A DNA stretch of 64,000 nt from Streptomyces anulatus (GTDB lineage Bacteria > Actinomycetota > Actinomycetes > Streptomycetales > Streptomycetaceae), in the NCBI RefSeq assembly GCF_000721175.1, contig NZ_JOEZ01000002.1, positions 62,001-126,000 on the forward strand, given 5' to 3'. Of the stretch, positions 51,994 to 61,541 are shown piece after piece (position 1 is the stretch's first letter; every line of letters begins with the position of its first letter). The notes below the pieces were generated by a model. The model searched no databases. It worked only from the letters and a program-made list of their open reading frames with translations, and was not told the DNA's origin. Position numbers and translations under genes: made by a program.

Positions 51994-54387
51994 TCAGCCG
52001 GGCCACGTCCAGTCGGTGACCTCGGGCAGGTCGGTGCCGTGTTCGCGGATCCAGGCGCGGTGGCGCTGACGGACGTCGGCCATCTCCTGGCGCACGGCGG
52101 CGGCGCGTACGGACAGGCCGGGCACACGGTCGATGACGTCCATGACCAGCCGGTAGCGGTCCAGGTCGTTGCCGACGACCATGTCGAACGGTGTGGTCGT
52201 GGTGCCGATCTCCTTGTAGCCGCGGACGTGCAGGTGGGGGTGGACGGCGCGGCGGTAGGCGAGGCGGTGGATCAGCCACGGGTAGCCGTGGTAGGCGAAG
52301 ATGACCGGCTTGTCGCGGGTGAACAGCGCGTCGAACTCGGCATCCGGCATGCCGTGCGGATGTTCCTCGGCCGGCAGCAGCCGGGCCAGGTCCACCGCGT
52401 TGACCACCCGTACGGCCAGCTCCGGCAGATGGGCGCGCAGCAGGGACGCTGCGGCCAGCACCTCAAGGGTGGGGACGTCACCCGCGCAGGCGAGCACCAC
52501 ATCGGGCTCGCCCGCGCTGTCCTGGCTGCCGGCCCACTGCCAGATGCCGGCACCGCGGGCGCAGTGGGCGCGGGCCTGCTCCAGGGTGAGCCAGTCGAAG
52601 CAGGGCTGCTTGCCCGCGACGACGACGTTGACGTAGTCGCGGCTGTGGAGCACGTGCTCGGCCACGGACAGCAGGGTGTTGGCGTCCGGCGGCAGGTAGA
52701 CGCGTACGACCTCCGGGGCCTTGTTGAGGATGTGGTCGATGAACCCGGGGTCCTGGTGCGAGAAGCCGTTGTGGTCCTGCCGCCACACGTGCGAGGTGAG
52801 CAGGTAGTTCAGGGAGGCGATGGGGCGGCGCCAGGGCAGGCGGCGGGTGGTGCGCAGCCACTTGATGTGCTGGTTGACCATGGAGTCGACGAGGTGGACG
52901 AACGCCTCGTAGCAGGAGAACAGCCCGTGCCGGCCGGTGAGCAGATAGCCCTCCAGCCAGCCCTGGCAGGTGTGCTCGGACAGGATCTCCATCACCCGGC
53001 CGTGGCGGGACAGATGCTCGTCGGTGACCAGGGTCTGGGCCTGCCACGCCTTGCCGGTCGCATCGTAGAGGGCCTGCAGCCGGTTCGAGGCGGTCTCGTC
53101 CGGGCCGACCACGCGGAAGTCACGCCGGCCGGCGGTCGCCTCCATCACCTCCTGAAGCAGATCACCCAGGACGCGCGTGGGCTCATGCAGCGTCGCACCG
53201 GGTGTGTCCACCGGGACGGCGTACCGCTCCAGGGGCGGGATGGGCAGATCGCGCAGCAGCAGGCCCCCGTTGGCCCGCGGGGCGGCGCCGAGGCAGCGCT
53301 GCCCTTCAGGTACGCAGGCGAGGACCTGCGGCACCGGCCGTCCGCGGTCGTCAAACAACTCCTCGGGCCGGTAGGAGCGCAGCCACGCCTCCAGCAGGCG
53401 CAGATGCTCCGGGTTCTCGCGCACCGCGGCCAACGGCACCTGATGGGAGCGCCATGTGCCCTCGACGGGCAGGCCGTCGACCTCGGCGGGGCCCGTCCAG
53501 CCCTTCGGCGTGCGCAGCACGATCACCGGCCAGCGCGGCCGCTCGGTGACACCTTCCTCGCGGGCGCTGCGCTGCATCAGTGCGATGCGGTCCAGTGCGG
53601 TGTCCAGGGCGGCCGCCATGATGCGGTGGACGGTCATCGGGTCATCGCCACTCACGTGGATCGGCTCGTGGCCCAAGCCCCGCAGCAGGTCGTCCAGTTC
53701 GGGCTCGGGGAGCCGGGCCAGCACCGCCGGATTGGCGATCTTGTAGCCGTTCAGGTGCAGGATCGGCAGGACTGCGCCGTCATGGACCGGGTCGAGGAAC
53801 TTGTTCGAATGCCAGGAGGCGGCCAGCGGCCCCGTCTCGGCCTCACCGTCGCCGATCACACATGCGACCAGCAGATCCGGGCTGTCCAGCGCGGCGCCGT
53901 AGGCGTGCGACAGACAGTAGCCGAGCTCGCCGCCCTCGTGGATCGAGCCGGGGGTCTCGGGGGCGACGTGGCTGGGCACTCCGCCCGGGAAGGAGAACTG
54001 ACTAAACAGCCGCGCCATGCCGTCCGCGTCGCGGCCGACGTCCGGGTAGATCTCGCTGTAACTGCCCTCCAGCCACGAGCCCGCGAGGACGGCGGGCCCG
54101 CCGTGGCCAGGGCCCCAGATGCAGATCGCCTCCTGATCGCGCTCCTTGATGACCCGGCTCAGGTGCGTGTAGACGAGGTTCAGCCCTGGTGAGGTGCCCC
54201 AGTGGCCGAGCAGCCGCGGTTTGATGTGCTCCGGGCGCAGAGGCTCGGACAGCAGGGGGTTGCCCATCAGGTAGATCTGGCCGACGGCCAGGTAGTTCGC
54301 GGCACGCCAGTGCGCGTGAAGGGCCTGCAGCTCCTCATCCGTGGGACCGGCAGAGCCGACGGGCGCGTGTGCCCGGACCTCGCGCAT
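51994..54387 (-). CDS. xfp: Xylulose-5-phosphate/fructose-6-phosphate phosphoketolase
   Basis: This is a 797-aa thiamine-diphosphate enzyme splitting xylulose-5-P (or fructose-6-P) with phosphate into acetyl-P plus glyceraldehyde-3-P (or erythrose-4-P). Family motifs in order: [37 protein letters not shown], the TPP motif [20 protein letters not shown], and the C-terminal HDxxYHxxGY-like region around [14 protein letters not shown]. Length and order are normal. In actinobacteria an extra copy is often in hypoxia or dormancy loci, matching the adjacent Usp and DevS-like genes. Confidence 0.96.
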   Translation of the reverse strand: MREVRAHAPVGSAGPTDEELQALHAHWRAANYLAVGQIYLMGNPLLSEPLRPEHIKPRLLGHWGTSPGLNLVYTHLSRVIKERDQEAICIWGPGHGGPAVLAGSWLEGSYSEIYPDVGRDADGMARLFSQFSFPGGVPSHVAPETPGSIHEGGELGYCLSHAYGAALDSPDLLVACVIGDGEAETGPLAASWHSNKFLDPVHDGAVLPILHLNGYKIANPAVLARLPEPELDDLLRGLGHEPIHVSGDDPMTVHRIMAAALDTALDRIALMQRSAREEGVTERPRWPVIVLRTPKGWTGPAEVDGLPVEGTWRSHQVPLAAVRENPEHLRLLEAWLRSYRPEELFDDRGRPVPQVLACVPEGQRCLGAAPRANGGLLLRDLPIPPLERYAVPVDTPGATLHEPTRVLGDLLQEVMEATAGRRDFRVVGPDETASNRLQALYDATGKAWQAQTLVTDEHLSRHGRVMEILSEHTCQGWLEGYLLTGRHGLFSCYEAFVHLVDSMVNQHIKWLRTTRRLPWRRPIASLNYLLTSHVWRQDHNGFSHQDPGFIDHILNKAPEVVRVYLPPDANTLLSVAEHVLHSRDYVNVVVAGKQPCFDWLTLEQARAHCARGAGIWQWAGSQDSAGEPDVVLACAGDVPTLEVLAAASLLRAHLPELAVRVVNAVDLARLLPAEEHPHGMPDAEFDALFTRDKPVIFAYHGYPWLIHRLAYRRAVHPHLHVRGYKEIGTTTTPFDMVVGNDLDRYRLVMDVIDRVPGLSVRAAAVRQEMADVRQRHRAWIREHGTDLPEVTDWTWPG

Positions 54388-54747
54388 GGGTTCCTCCGAA
54401 ACACCATCGATGGACGTGCACGTTCCACTCGATCACGCTCCACGGCCGAACAGCCGCACCGTCACCAGCTGGGCCGTCGCCCGGCGTGGCATACCAGGGC
54501 CGTACGGAGTAGCGAGCAAGCAGTGGGAAGACCAGGACCGTGCGGCCTCGTGCGAACACACGACCGGCTCGCAGCGTGGAGCCTTCTCGCCCCGGCGAGA
54601 CCGCGGAAGGACGCGTCCGTCCGAACCCCACCTCTTACGGATCCAGGAAAACGCCTCCGCGGCGCGGCGTCCTTAAGGCACGCCCCCTCGCCGCGTACAG
54701 GTATGTCCTGTCCTGATCCGCTTCGATCCCAGGAGTTCCTCCGCACC
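54388..54747. other. Gap without a supported gene
   Basis: This 360-bp stretch lies between phosphoketolase and DUF305 gene D, which diverge. It should hold both promoters, but I see no operator palindrome, CsoR-type box or gene. Confidence 0.5.
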
Positions 54748-55380
54748 ATGAACACGACCCGTTCCCTGCCCCGCCGAACGGCCCTGGCCGCCGCCGCCAC
54801 GGTCGCCGCGCTCGTGCTGGCCGCCTGCGGCGGCAACGGCGACACCGGCACAGCCGACACCTCTCCCGGCACCACCACGTCCGCCTCCATCCCGGCAGGC
54901 GAGCACAACCAGGCCGACGTGACCTTTGCCCAGGGCATGATCCCGCACCACCGCCAGGCCATCCTCATGGCCAACATGGCCGAGACCCGGGCCTCCTCCA
55001 GCGACGTCAAAGCCCTCGCCTCGCAGATCAAAAAGGCGCAGGACCCGGAGATCGAAACCATGTCCGGCTGGCTGAGGGCCTGGGGCGAGAAGGTCCCTCA
55101 AGGCATGGACGGAATGGACGGCATGGATCACGGTGATGCCTCGTCCATGCCCGGCATGATGAACAACCAGCAGATGGACGACATGCGAGACGCGTCCGGC
55201 AAGGCATTCGACACCATGTTCCTGACCATGATGATCGAGCACCACGAAGGCGCCGTCGAGATGGCCCAGACCGAGAAGACGCAGGGCGCCTACGGCCCTG
55301 CCAAGACGCTCGCCGACGACATCATCACCGCCCAGACCGCGGAAATCACCCAGATGCGGAAGATGCTCGACGCGAGCTGA
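54748..55380 (+). CDS. DUF305 lipoprotein D
   Basis: This is a 210-aa lipoprotein. Lipobox LVLAAC lies near residue 28; the two repeats are intact (GMIPHHRQAILMANMAE and MMIEHHEGAVEMAQTE), with a Met/Asp/His-rich loop (GMDGMDGMDHGDASSMPGMM). It is very close to copy A at 9253 (shared AQDPEIETMSGWL), so these two are recent paralogues, unlike B and C. SD AGGAG precedes ATG 54748. It is a probable metal-binding surface protein. Confidence 0.92.
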   Translation: MNTTRSLPRRTALAAAATVAALVLAACGGNGDTGTADTSPGTTTSASIPAGEHNQADVTFAQGMIPHHRQAILMANMAETRASSSDVKALASQIKKAQDPEIETMSGWLRAWGEKVPQGMDGMDGMDHGDASSMPGMMNNQQMDDMRDASGKAFDTMFLTMMIEHHEGAVEMAQTEKTQGAYGPAKTLADDIITAQTAEITQMRKMLDAS

Positions 55381-55541
55381 TCCCCGCACCCGGACCGCCG
55401 TACACCAGCCGAGGGCGGCAACCGGAGCAGCCGCTGCAGCACCGGCACGCGCCCCTGCACGGAACGGCGCCGCCCCGCGGCCCCGCAACCGGATCGCCAC
55501 CGGGAGCAGGAACCCCGTCCATCGGCGCGCCCGGAAGCCTC

Positions 55542-57253
55542 TCACTCATCGGCGGCAAGGGGTGCGGTCCATTCCAGGATGGTGCCGGTGGGCTGGTTGG
55601 GGGTGAGGGTGCAGGTGCCTGCGAGCTGGGCGGCGCGCTGCTGGAGGTTGGCCAGGACGCTGCGGCTGGTCACGTCCTGGGCGATGCTGCGGCCGTTGTC
55701 GGCCACCCGCAGCCGCAGTTCGCTGTCGGTGACCTCTGCGGTGACCTCGACGGCGGTGGCGTGGGCGTGCCGGGCGGCATTGGCCAGGGCCTCGCGCAGC
55801 ACGGCGAGGAGGTGGTCGGCATGGCCGGCGGGAACGGCGGTGTCCAGCAGTCCGGTCATCCGCAGAGCGGGCGTGCAGCCGAGGCTTGCGGCGGCCCGGT
55901 CGGTCTCCGCGAGCAGCTTCGCGCGCAGACCGGCCCCGCCGGGGCTCTCGCGCTCCCGCAGGGCGTAAACGGTGGAGCGGACCATCTTGATGGTGCCGTC
56001 GAGGTCGTCCACCACGCCCTGGACCCGGCTCGCCACCTCCGGCCGGTCGGCCAGCCGTGCGAGGACCGCCTGAAGGGACAGGCCATTGGCGAACAGCCGC
56101 TGAATGGTCACGTCGTGCAGGTCGCGGGCGATCCGGTCGCGGTCGTTAAGGACGAGGACCTCCTCGGCGTCGTGGCGGCGGTCGGCGATCTCCAGGGCGA
56201 CGGCGGCCTGGTCGGCGAAGGAGCCGATCATGGCCACAGCCGCGTCGGGGAAGTCCGGGCCACCGGGGCGGTTGGCAACCTGCAGTACCCCACATGCTCG
56301 CGGGTGCCCAACGGGATCAGAAACCCGCTCCCCAGGGCCACCCGTGAGGCGCCGCCGTCCTCGGCGCGCGGATCGCTGGACAGGGCCTCGCTGATGATGG
56401 TCTCGCCGCAGTGGTAGACCTTCGCCGCCAGGCTCGTGCCCGCCAGGGCCAGGCCCTGCACCTGCTCCGCGCCGATGCCGTCGGCGGCCTCGACCACCAG
56501 GCCGCCGCCGTTGACCGGGACCGCCAGGGTGACCAGGTCGGCGCCGGCCAGTTCGCGCACCGTGGCGGTGACCGATCGCAGTACCTCGGCCCCGGCAGCA
56601 CCCGACAGCAGGGCGCGGGTCAGGTCGCTGCTCGCCGCCAGCCAGTGTTCCCGGCGGCAGGCGTCGTCGTACCGGCGGGCGTTGTCGATCGCCACCCCGG
56701 CCGCGGCGGCCAGCGTGCGCAGCACCGCCTCGTCATCGTCGTCGAACTGAGCGCCGCCGCGCTTGTCGGTCAGGTACAGGTTGCCGAAGACCCGCTCGCG
56801 CACCCGCACCGGGGCGCCGAGGAAGGTGGTCATCGGCGGATGGCCCCTCGGGAAGCCCACCGAGTCGGGATGCCCGCCCAGGTCCGCCAGCCGCAGCGAC
56901 TCCGGCTCACGGATCAGCAGCCCCAGAATGCCCCGGCCTTCGGGATAGTGACCAATGACGGTGGTCGTGTCCTCGTCCATGCCGACCGGGATGAACTGCC
57001 GGATCCGCCCCTCCTCGCCCAGCACCCCCAGCGCGCCGTACTCGGCGTCGACCAGGGTCACCGCTGACTCGGTGATCCTGCCCAGCACCGCATCCAGGTC
57101 CAGGTCGCTGCCGACGGCAAGCACCGCATCCAGCAGCGTGTGTATCTGGTCCCGGGTGGCGCGCACCCGCGCCACCTGCGCCTGCAGGCCATCCAGCTGA
57201 AGCTGGGGGGTCGCCGGCGTGTCGTGGGGCCGTTTCGCCGCGCCGTCCGCCAT
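55542..57253 (-). pseudogene. DevS/DosS-like GAF histidine kinase, frameshifted
   Basis: ATG 57253 begins two GAF domains (TLLDAVLAVGSDLDLDAVLG; the second reaching VALGSGFLIPLGT). The reading then breaks near 56283-56295. In the next frame it resumes at QVANRPGGPDFPDAAVAMIG and goes through the H-box (DRDRIARDLHDVTIQRLFANG) and HATPase (LREALANAARHAHAT) to a normal end. One missing base explains it. DevS-type kinases sense O2, NO, CO or redox through the GAF domains; the haem His cannot be confirmed here. No cognate regulator lies in the window. Confidence 0.85.
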
Positions 57254-57519
57254 TGCGGGCTCCCTCCGATGGAGCGCACCTGCCCCTCAGCATGCCCCGA
57301 ACAGCCCTTCCCGGTCACGCACGCGCATGCTAACGGGGCGTGTCAATCGCGCATCCCCCAAGGAACGCCGCCACCGGGAACACGGCCGACCAGTCTCCGT
57401 AGGAGGTGGCGTTGACCTGCAGGATCCGTGCCCATTACCGGACATCTTCCTGGGCAGTGGTTACCCTTCTCGTCCACGAACAGCCCGCCGTGGCCCCACA
57501 GACGGGCCGCGCCTTCCGG

Positions 57520-57768
57520 CTATGGCTTGGCGTCCATCACGCCGGCCCGCCAGAGTCCGATGACGGCCGCCACGGCGCCACCTGCCAGGTAGAAGACGGA
57601 GTGGCCGCCGGGGAGCACCTCCAGCTCGCTGAACTCCTCGATCCAGTTCAGCACGACGACCACCAGGCTCGCCCAGAACAGGGACCATCCGAAGATCCTG
57701 TTCGGCACGGACCGGGTATGCACCCTCCCGATCCTGAGTTTGTTGTGCTTGATGCTGTTGCCGGTCAT
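57520..57768 (-). CDS. Small two-helix membrane protein coupled to lgt
   Basis: This is an 82-aa protein with a basic N terminus (NSIKHNKLRIGRVHTR) and two helices (about 27-43 and 56-76). ATG 57768 overlaps the lgt stop (ATGA), so it is translated with lgt. Not recognised; a chaperone or accessory part of the lipoprotein-maturation unit is conceivable. Confidence 0.6.
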   Translation of the reverse strand: MTGNSIKHNKLRIGRVHTRSVPNRIFGWSLFWASLVVVVLNWIEEFSELEVLPGGHSVFYLAGGAVAAVIGLWRAGVMDAKP

Positions 57769-58628
57769 GTGCTCGCCTTCTCCGCTTCGGGGGCGTCCGC
57801 CCCGGTGTCGCTCTGCGCGATGTCCTCCACGCCCGGGCGCCGCCGGGCCGAGATCACCAGGTAGGCGACCGCGCCGGCGAACACCACGACCGAGGTCCAG
57901 TCGTTCAGCCGCAGGCCCAGGAACTGGTGCGCCTCGTCGATCCGCAGGTACTCGATCCAGAACCGGCCCGCGGTGTACGCGGCCACGTAGAGCGCGAAGG
58001 TCCGCCCGTGGCCCAGGGCGAAGCGCGCGCCCGCCCAGATCACCAGTACCGCGACGCCGACGTCCCACAGGGATTCGTAGAGGAAGGTGGGATGGAACGT
58101 GGCCACGTCCGCCTAGCCTTCGGGCCGCTTGCCCGGAGAGATCTCCAGGCCCCACGGGAGGGAGGTGGGGCGGCCGAAGAGCTCCTGGTTGAACCAGTTG
58201 CCCCACCGCCCGATGGCCTGCGCGAGGGCGATGCCGGGCGCGACTGCGTCCGCGTACGCGGGGAACGGAACCCCGTGCCGGCGGCACCCGATCCACGCGC
58301 CCAGGCCGCCCAGCGCGATGGCGCCCCAGATGCCGAGGCCGCCCTCCCAGATGTACAAGGCCTTGATGGGCTCGCCGCCCTCCCCGAAGTACGCATCCGG
58401 GCTGGTGATCACGTGGTAGAGACGGCTGCCGACGAGCCCGAAGGGCACCGCCCAGATGGCGATGTCCGCGATCGTCTCCTTCTTGCCGCCGCGCGCCACC
58501 CAGCGGCGCGAGCCGAGCCAGACGGCGACGAAGGCGCCCAGGATGATGCAGAAGGCGTAGGCCCTCAGTGGGACCGGGCCCAGGTACAGGACTCCGGTCG
58601 AGGGGCTGGGCAGTGCGGCGAGTTCCAT
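57765..58628 (-). pseudogene. lgt: Prolipoprotein diacylglyceryl transferase, interrupted by an in-frame amber codon
   Basis: Lgt attaches diacylglycerol to the lipobox Cys of prolipoproteins in the membrane. From ATG 58628 the signature block is present (VGSRLYHVIT, AIALGGLGAWIGCRRHG, ALAQAIGRWGNWFNQELFG, LPWGLEI). At 58113-58115 the frame hits TAG right after GKRPEG, and continues without shift as ADVATFHPTFLYESLWDVG through the C-terminal helices to 57765. Homologues have Tyr at that spot (PxGYxxxATFHPTFLYE), so TAC to TAG is the simplest change. It is either a null allele, a read-through gene, or a base-call error. Its own operator lies at 58650. Confidence 0.88.
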
Positions 58629-58647
58629 ACCTGTCACTATAAGAGAT

Positions 58648-60243
58648 TCAGCTAAGTAGCTTAGTAAATGGTTGGTCATGCTCGGGCATGGGAGCAGGTG
58701 CTTGAGCTGCGGCTGTGGTGCGCCGCGAGCGACGCAGCGAGAGCGCCAGGCCGACGATAACGGGTGCCCCCAGCAGTACCTCGGGCCATACGCCGAGCCA
58801 CTGGGAGAGGGTGAGCCGCGAAGCGAGCGGTACCCGCTCCACCAGGTGGCCGGCACGCCAGGTCCCCAGCCGGTCCATGACCTGTCCGTCCGGGGCGACG
58901 ATGGCGCTCACCCCGCTCGTCGAGGCGAGGGCGACCGCCCGTCCGTACTCGATCGCGCGGATGCGGGCCATCGCGAGCTGCTGCTCGGACTGCCCGGCCT
59001 GGATGCCGCGCTCGTAGGTCGCGTTGTTCGTCTGGACGACGAGGAGGTTGGCGCCCGCCCGCACGGTGTCGCGGACCCGGTCGTCGTACGCGATCTCGTA
59101 GCAGATCACGTCACCGAGCCGCACCTTCCCCGCGTCCAGGGGGTCCGTCGAGGTGCCCGGCAGGAGGTCGCGGGGGATGAGCTGGAGCGCGCCGAGGCCG
59201 CCGAGGAGTGAGCGGGCCGGGATGTACTCGCCGAAGGGGACGAGCTGGCGCTTGGCGTACCAGGAGGCCGGGCCCTGGCCGGGCAGCCACAGCTGGCCGG
59301 CGTTGTAGGCCCGGTCGTCGGGGGCTTCCAGCAGGGCGCCGATGAGGAGCGGGCTGCCCAGTTCCCGGACCGTGTCGGCGACGAGGGAGCCGAGCTCCGG
59401 ATTGCGTGCCGGATCGCCGTCGAGGGAGTTCTCCGGCCACAGGACGATGTCCGGCCGTGGGACCTCGCCCTGGCGTGCGGCGTCGGCCAGGGCCTTGGTC
59501 TCGCGGGCGTGGTTCTGTGCGACGTTGCGCACCCGGGCCTGCTCCTCCAGGGTGCGTTCGCGTTCGACGTTGCCCTGGACGACGGCGACCACGGCGCTCG
59601 GCCCGGATGTCCCCGGGGCGGGGAGGGCGAGCGGTGTCGTGATCAGGACGGCCACGCCGAGGCATACGGCCGCGCTGGCCTGCCGACGGCCGCCACGCCA
59701 CGCCGTCACGCCGTACACCAGCAGCGACCCCAGGAACGCGACGGCGAAGGAGAGGGCTGGGCCGCCGCCGACAGCGGCCCAGCCGGCATAGGGGGCATCC
59801 GCCTGCCCGAAGGCCAGCCGGCCCCAGGGGAAGCCGCCGAACGGAGCCCGGCCGCGTACCGCCTCCAGGGCCACCCACCACGCGGCGGTGTACAGCGGCC
59901 AGCCGGGCTGGGAGATCAAGCGGGGCAGCGGCATCGCGGCGAGTGCGAAGACCAGGGCCTGGACCGCCGTGAGGGCGAGCCACGGGACCAGACCCAGGTT
60001 CGCCAGCCAGACGATCAGCGGGGCGAGGAAGGCAAGGCCGAAGATCCCGCCCGCGGCGAAGGCGGACCGGGCGCGCCGCCCGCGCACCGCAATGATCAGC
60101 AGAGCCGGACCGAGCGGGGCAAGGAACCACCATCCGACCGGCGGGAACGAGGCATAGAGGAGCAGCCCACCGGCGGAGGCGGCTGCCCAGGAACGGAGCG
60201 TGGCCGCACTGGGGCGGGTCACGCGCGGTGGACCGGACCTCAC
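58648..60243 (-). CDS. lnt: Apolipoprotein N-acyltransferase
   Basis: This 531-aa protein has about six N-terminal helices (1-210), a nitrilase-type outer domain (about 230-480) and a last helix. The catalytic triad is visible: Glu in VLWPENSLDGDP, Lys in YAKRQLVPFGEYIP, and Cys in DVICYEIAYDD. It adds the third acyl chain to lipoproteins. GTG 60243 overlaps the stop of the upstream gene (GTGA); GTG 60222 is an alternative. The C-terminal codons contain operator 16, which serves lgt. Lipoprotein substrates are abundant in this window. Confidence 0.92.
   Translation of the reverse strand: MRSGPPRVTRPSAATLRSWAAASAGGLLLYASFPPVGWWFLAPLGPALLIIAVRGRRARSAFAAGGIFGLAFLAPLIVWLANLGLVPWLALTAVQALVFALAAMPLPRLISQPGWPLYTAAWWVALEAVRGRAPFGGFPWGRLAFGQADAPYAGWAAVGGGPALSFAVAFLGSLLVYGVTAWRGGRRQASAAVCLGVAVLITTPLALPAPGTSGPSAVVAVVQGNVERERTLEEQARVRNVAQNHARETKALADAARQGEVPRPDIVLWPENSLDGDPARNPELGSLVADTVRELGSPLLIGALLEAPDDRAYNAGQLWLPGQGPASWYAKRQLVPFGEYIPARSLLGGLGALQLIPRDLLPGTSTDPLDAGKVRLGDVICYEIAYDDRVRDTVRAGANLLVVQTNNATYERGIQAGQSEQQLAMARIRAIEYGRAVALASTSGVSAIVAPDGQVMDRLGTWRAGHLVERVPLASRLTLSQWLGVWPEVLLGAPVIVGLALSLRRSRRTTAAAQAPAPMPEHDQPFTKLLS
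58650..58666. promoter_or_regulatory. 17-bp palindromic operator, site 16 (lgt; inside lnt 3' end)
   Basis: AGCTAAGTAGCTTAGTA has a perfect right arm and matches 12 of 14 positions, 21 nt upstream of the lgt ATG. It encodes the last residues of lnt (TKLLS), so coding and operator functions overlap. Confidence 0.8.
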
Positions 60244-60695
60244 GAAGGCACTGCGCAGACGTTCGCGGTGCGCAGCCGCCGGACCAGCGCATGGACGAGC
60301 AGGGCCACCGACGCCACGGCGAGCACCGGCTGCACCGGCGCGAAGTACGACAGGGCGCCGCTGACACCGATGGCCAGCACCACGAGCTTGTTGCAGATCG
60401 GACAGCCGACCGCGAAGGCCGACAGCAGTCCCGCGCCGAGGGCGCGAACGGTACGGGGACGCTCGGGCGGCCCGGCCGCGGGGACGTCGGCCGGGCCGAT
60501 GCGGACGTACGTGGCCACCAGGAGCCCCTCCAGCACGGAGCTGATCAGCCACACCGGGTAGTTCCACCAGAGCACCGGAGTCATCCGCGTGTAGAAGGGA
60601 GTCGGCACCACGCCCGTCGGGACGCCGATGACGAGTGCGGCGATCACTGTGACCGCAGCTGCCACGACCCATCTGCGGGCGGGCCAGGTGCGCAT
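60240..60695 (-). CDS. Membrane protein with CPIC motif
   Basis: This 151-aa protein has about four helices. The third begins FAVGCPICNKLVVLAIGVSG, a CxxC-type pair at the membrane interface that could be redox-active or bind metal. ATG 60695 has GAGGAG upstream. It opens an operon with lnt (GTGA overlap) and has operator 17 about 98 nt upstream. Similar GCPxCNK membrane proteins are widespread in actinobacteria without assigned function. Thiol or copper handling linked to lipoprotein maturation is a guess. Confidence 0.8.
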   Translation of the reverse strand: MRTWPARRWVVAAAVTVIAALVIGVPTGVVPTPFYTRMTPVLWWNYPVWLISSVLEGLLVATYVRIGPADVPAAGPPERPRTVRALGAGLLSAFAVGCPICNKLVVLAIGVSGALSYFAPVQPVLAVASVALLVHALVRRLRTANVCAVPS

Positions 60696-60792
60696 GGAGT
60701 TACTCCTCGGGATCGGGCCGCCGACCGGAGGGCCCGGCGAACGGGGGGCGCCTCGAGACGTCTCCGGTCGGCGTCTGGCAGCCATGCTAAGT

Positions 60793-60809
60793 CACTAATT
60801 GAATTAGTA
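60793..60809. promoter_or_regulatory. 17-bp palindromic operator, site 17 (CPIC-lnt operon)
   Basis: CACTAATTGAATTAGTA is a very symmetrical site (ACTAATT/AATTAGT) matching 11 of 14 positions. A partial GCTAAGTCA lies directly beside it, suggesting a tandem half-site. Confidence 0.7.
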
Positions 60810-60826
60810 GCAATGAGGGGTTTCGG

Positions 60827-61084
60827 TCAGCGGTGACGGCGAGGTTCGACGACGCGTCGGCCGTGAGCGAGGCCGCTCATGCGTCGCTGGTAGGAGCGTG
60901 TGCCGATCCGTCCGTGCAGCAGCAGGCCGGTGCACCACCGCTCCTCGCCCTCGAGCGCTGCTCGCCTGCCCCTGGCGCGGGCCAGGGGAGGGCGCCGGCT
61001 CTGGTGTGTGCTGACCAGGCGGGCGATGTCGTAGTAGATCGCGGCAAGAAGCAAGCCGCCGATCAATATCGCTATCGCGGCCAT
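60827..61084 (-). CDS. Small membrane protein, 85 aa
   Basis: This protein has one N-terminal helix (AAIAILIGGLLLAAIYYDIA) and a highly basic cytoplasmic tail (Arg/His-rich, ending VVEPRRHR) with one Cys. It starts 16 nt after the stop of the 61101 gene, so both are one unit behind operator 18. Its family is unknown. Confidence 0.6.
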   Translation of the reverse strand: MAAIAILIGGLLLAAIYYDIARLVSTHQSRRPPLARARGRRAALEGEERWCTGLLLHGRIGTRSYQRRMSGLAHGRRVVEPRRHR

Positions 61085-61100
61085 GGGATCACGACTCAGT

Positions 61101-61307
61101 TCACAAAGTTTGGCGTGTGTCCTTCTGTGCGGCGCGCAGCCTGGCGACTTCCCCGCGCAGCGCGTCCAGCTCGGAGCGCACCGCGGGCGAGTCGATCGAG
61201 CCGCTTCGCCGTGATGAGTGCAGCCCCCCGCGCATCATGAACCACATCATCAGGCCCATGCCGATGGGACAGGCCAGGAGGAGCAGTGGATACAGGAACT
61301 GAGGCAC
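61101..61307 (-). CDS. Small Met-rich membrane protein (DUF2933-like)
   Basis: This 68-aa protein has one or two hydrophobic segments (FLYPLLLLACPIGMGLMMWF) with Cys and five Met, then a short coiled segment (RSELDALRGEVARLRAAQKD). The ACPxxMxLMM pattern matches the protein at 51477, but the His-rich tail is replaced by a coiled coil that may pair with a partner. An operator lies 49 nt upstream. Confidence 0.75.
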   Translation of the reverse strand: MPQFLYPLLLLACPIGMGLMMWFMMRGGLHSSRRSGSIDSPAVRSELDALRGEVARLRAAQKDTRQTL

Positions 61308-61356
61308 GGGGGCCTCCCGGTGGACTGCCGACGCTCATCGAACTCGCTGCATGAAC

Positions 61357-61373
61357 TACTAAGAAGTTTAGAT
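61357..61373. promoter_or_regulatory. 17-bp palindromic operator, site 18 (small Met-rich protein)
   Basis: TACTAAGAAGTTTAGAT has a perfect left arm and matches 11 of 14 positions, 49 nt upstream of the ATG at 61307. Confidence 0.7.
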
Positions 61374-61541
61374 AGTTGGCAAAGCCGGCGCCAGTCCGAG
61401 ACTCTCGGTCCCCCTGCGTGACGGTCTGGTTACCAGGCGTCTCCCTGGGTGGGGCGGGGCCGGCCGGGTGCGGTGCGGCCGGCGAAGTTGCCGACGGGGC
61501 GTTCGCGTGCGGACCGGAGATGTAATACGCTTGCCCGAATC

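Noticed and set aside
57406..57864. Plus-strand frame with GTAGGAG before GTG 57406
   Set aside because: Most of it is antisense to the two-helix protein and lgt; only the first ~40 residues look protein-like and no family fits.
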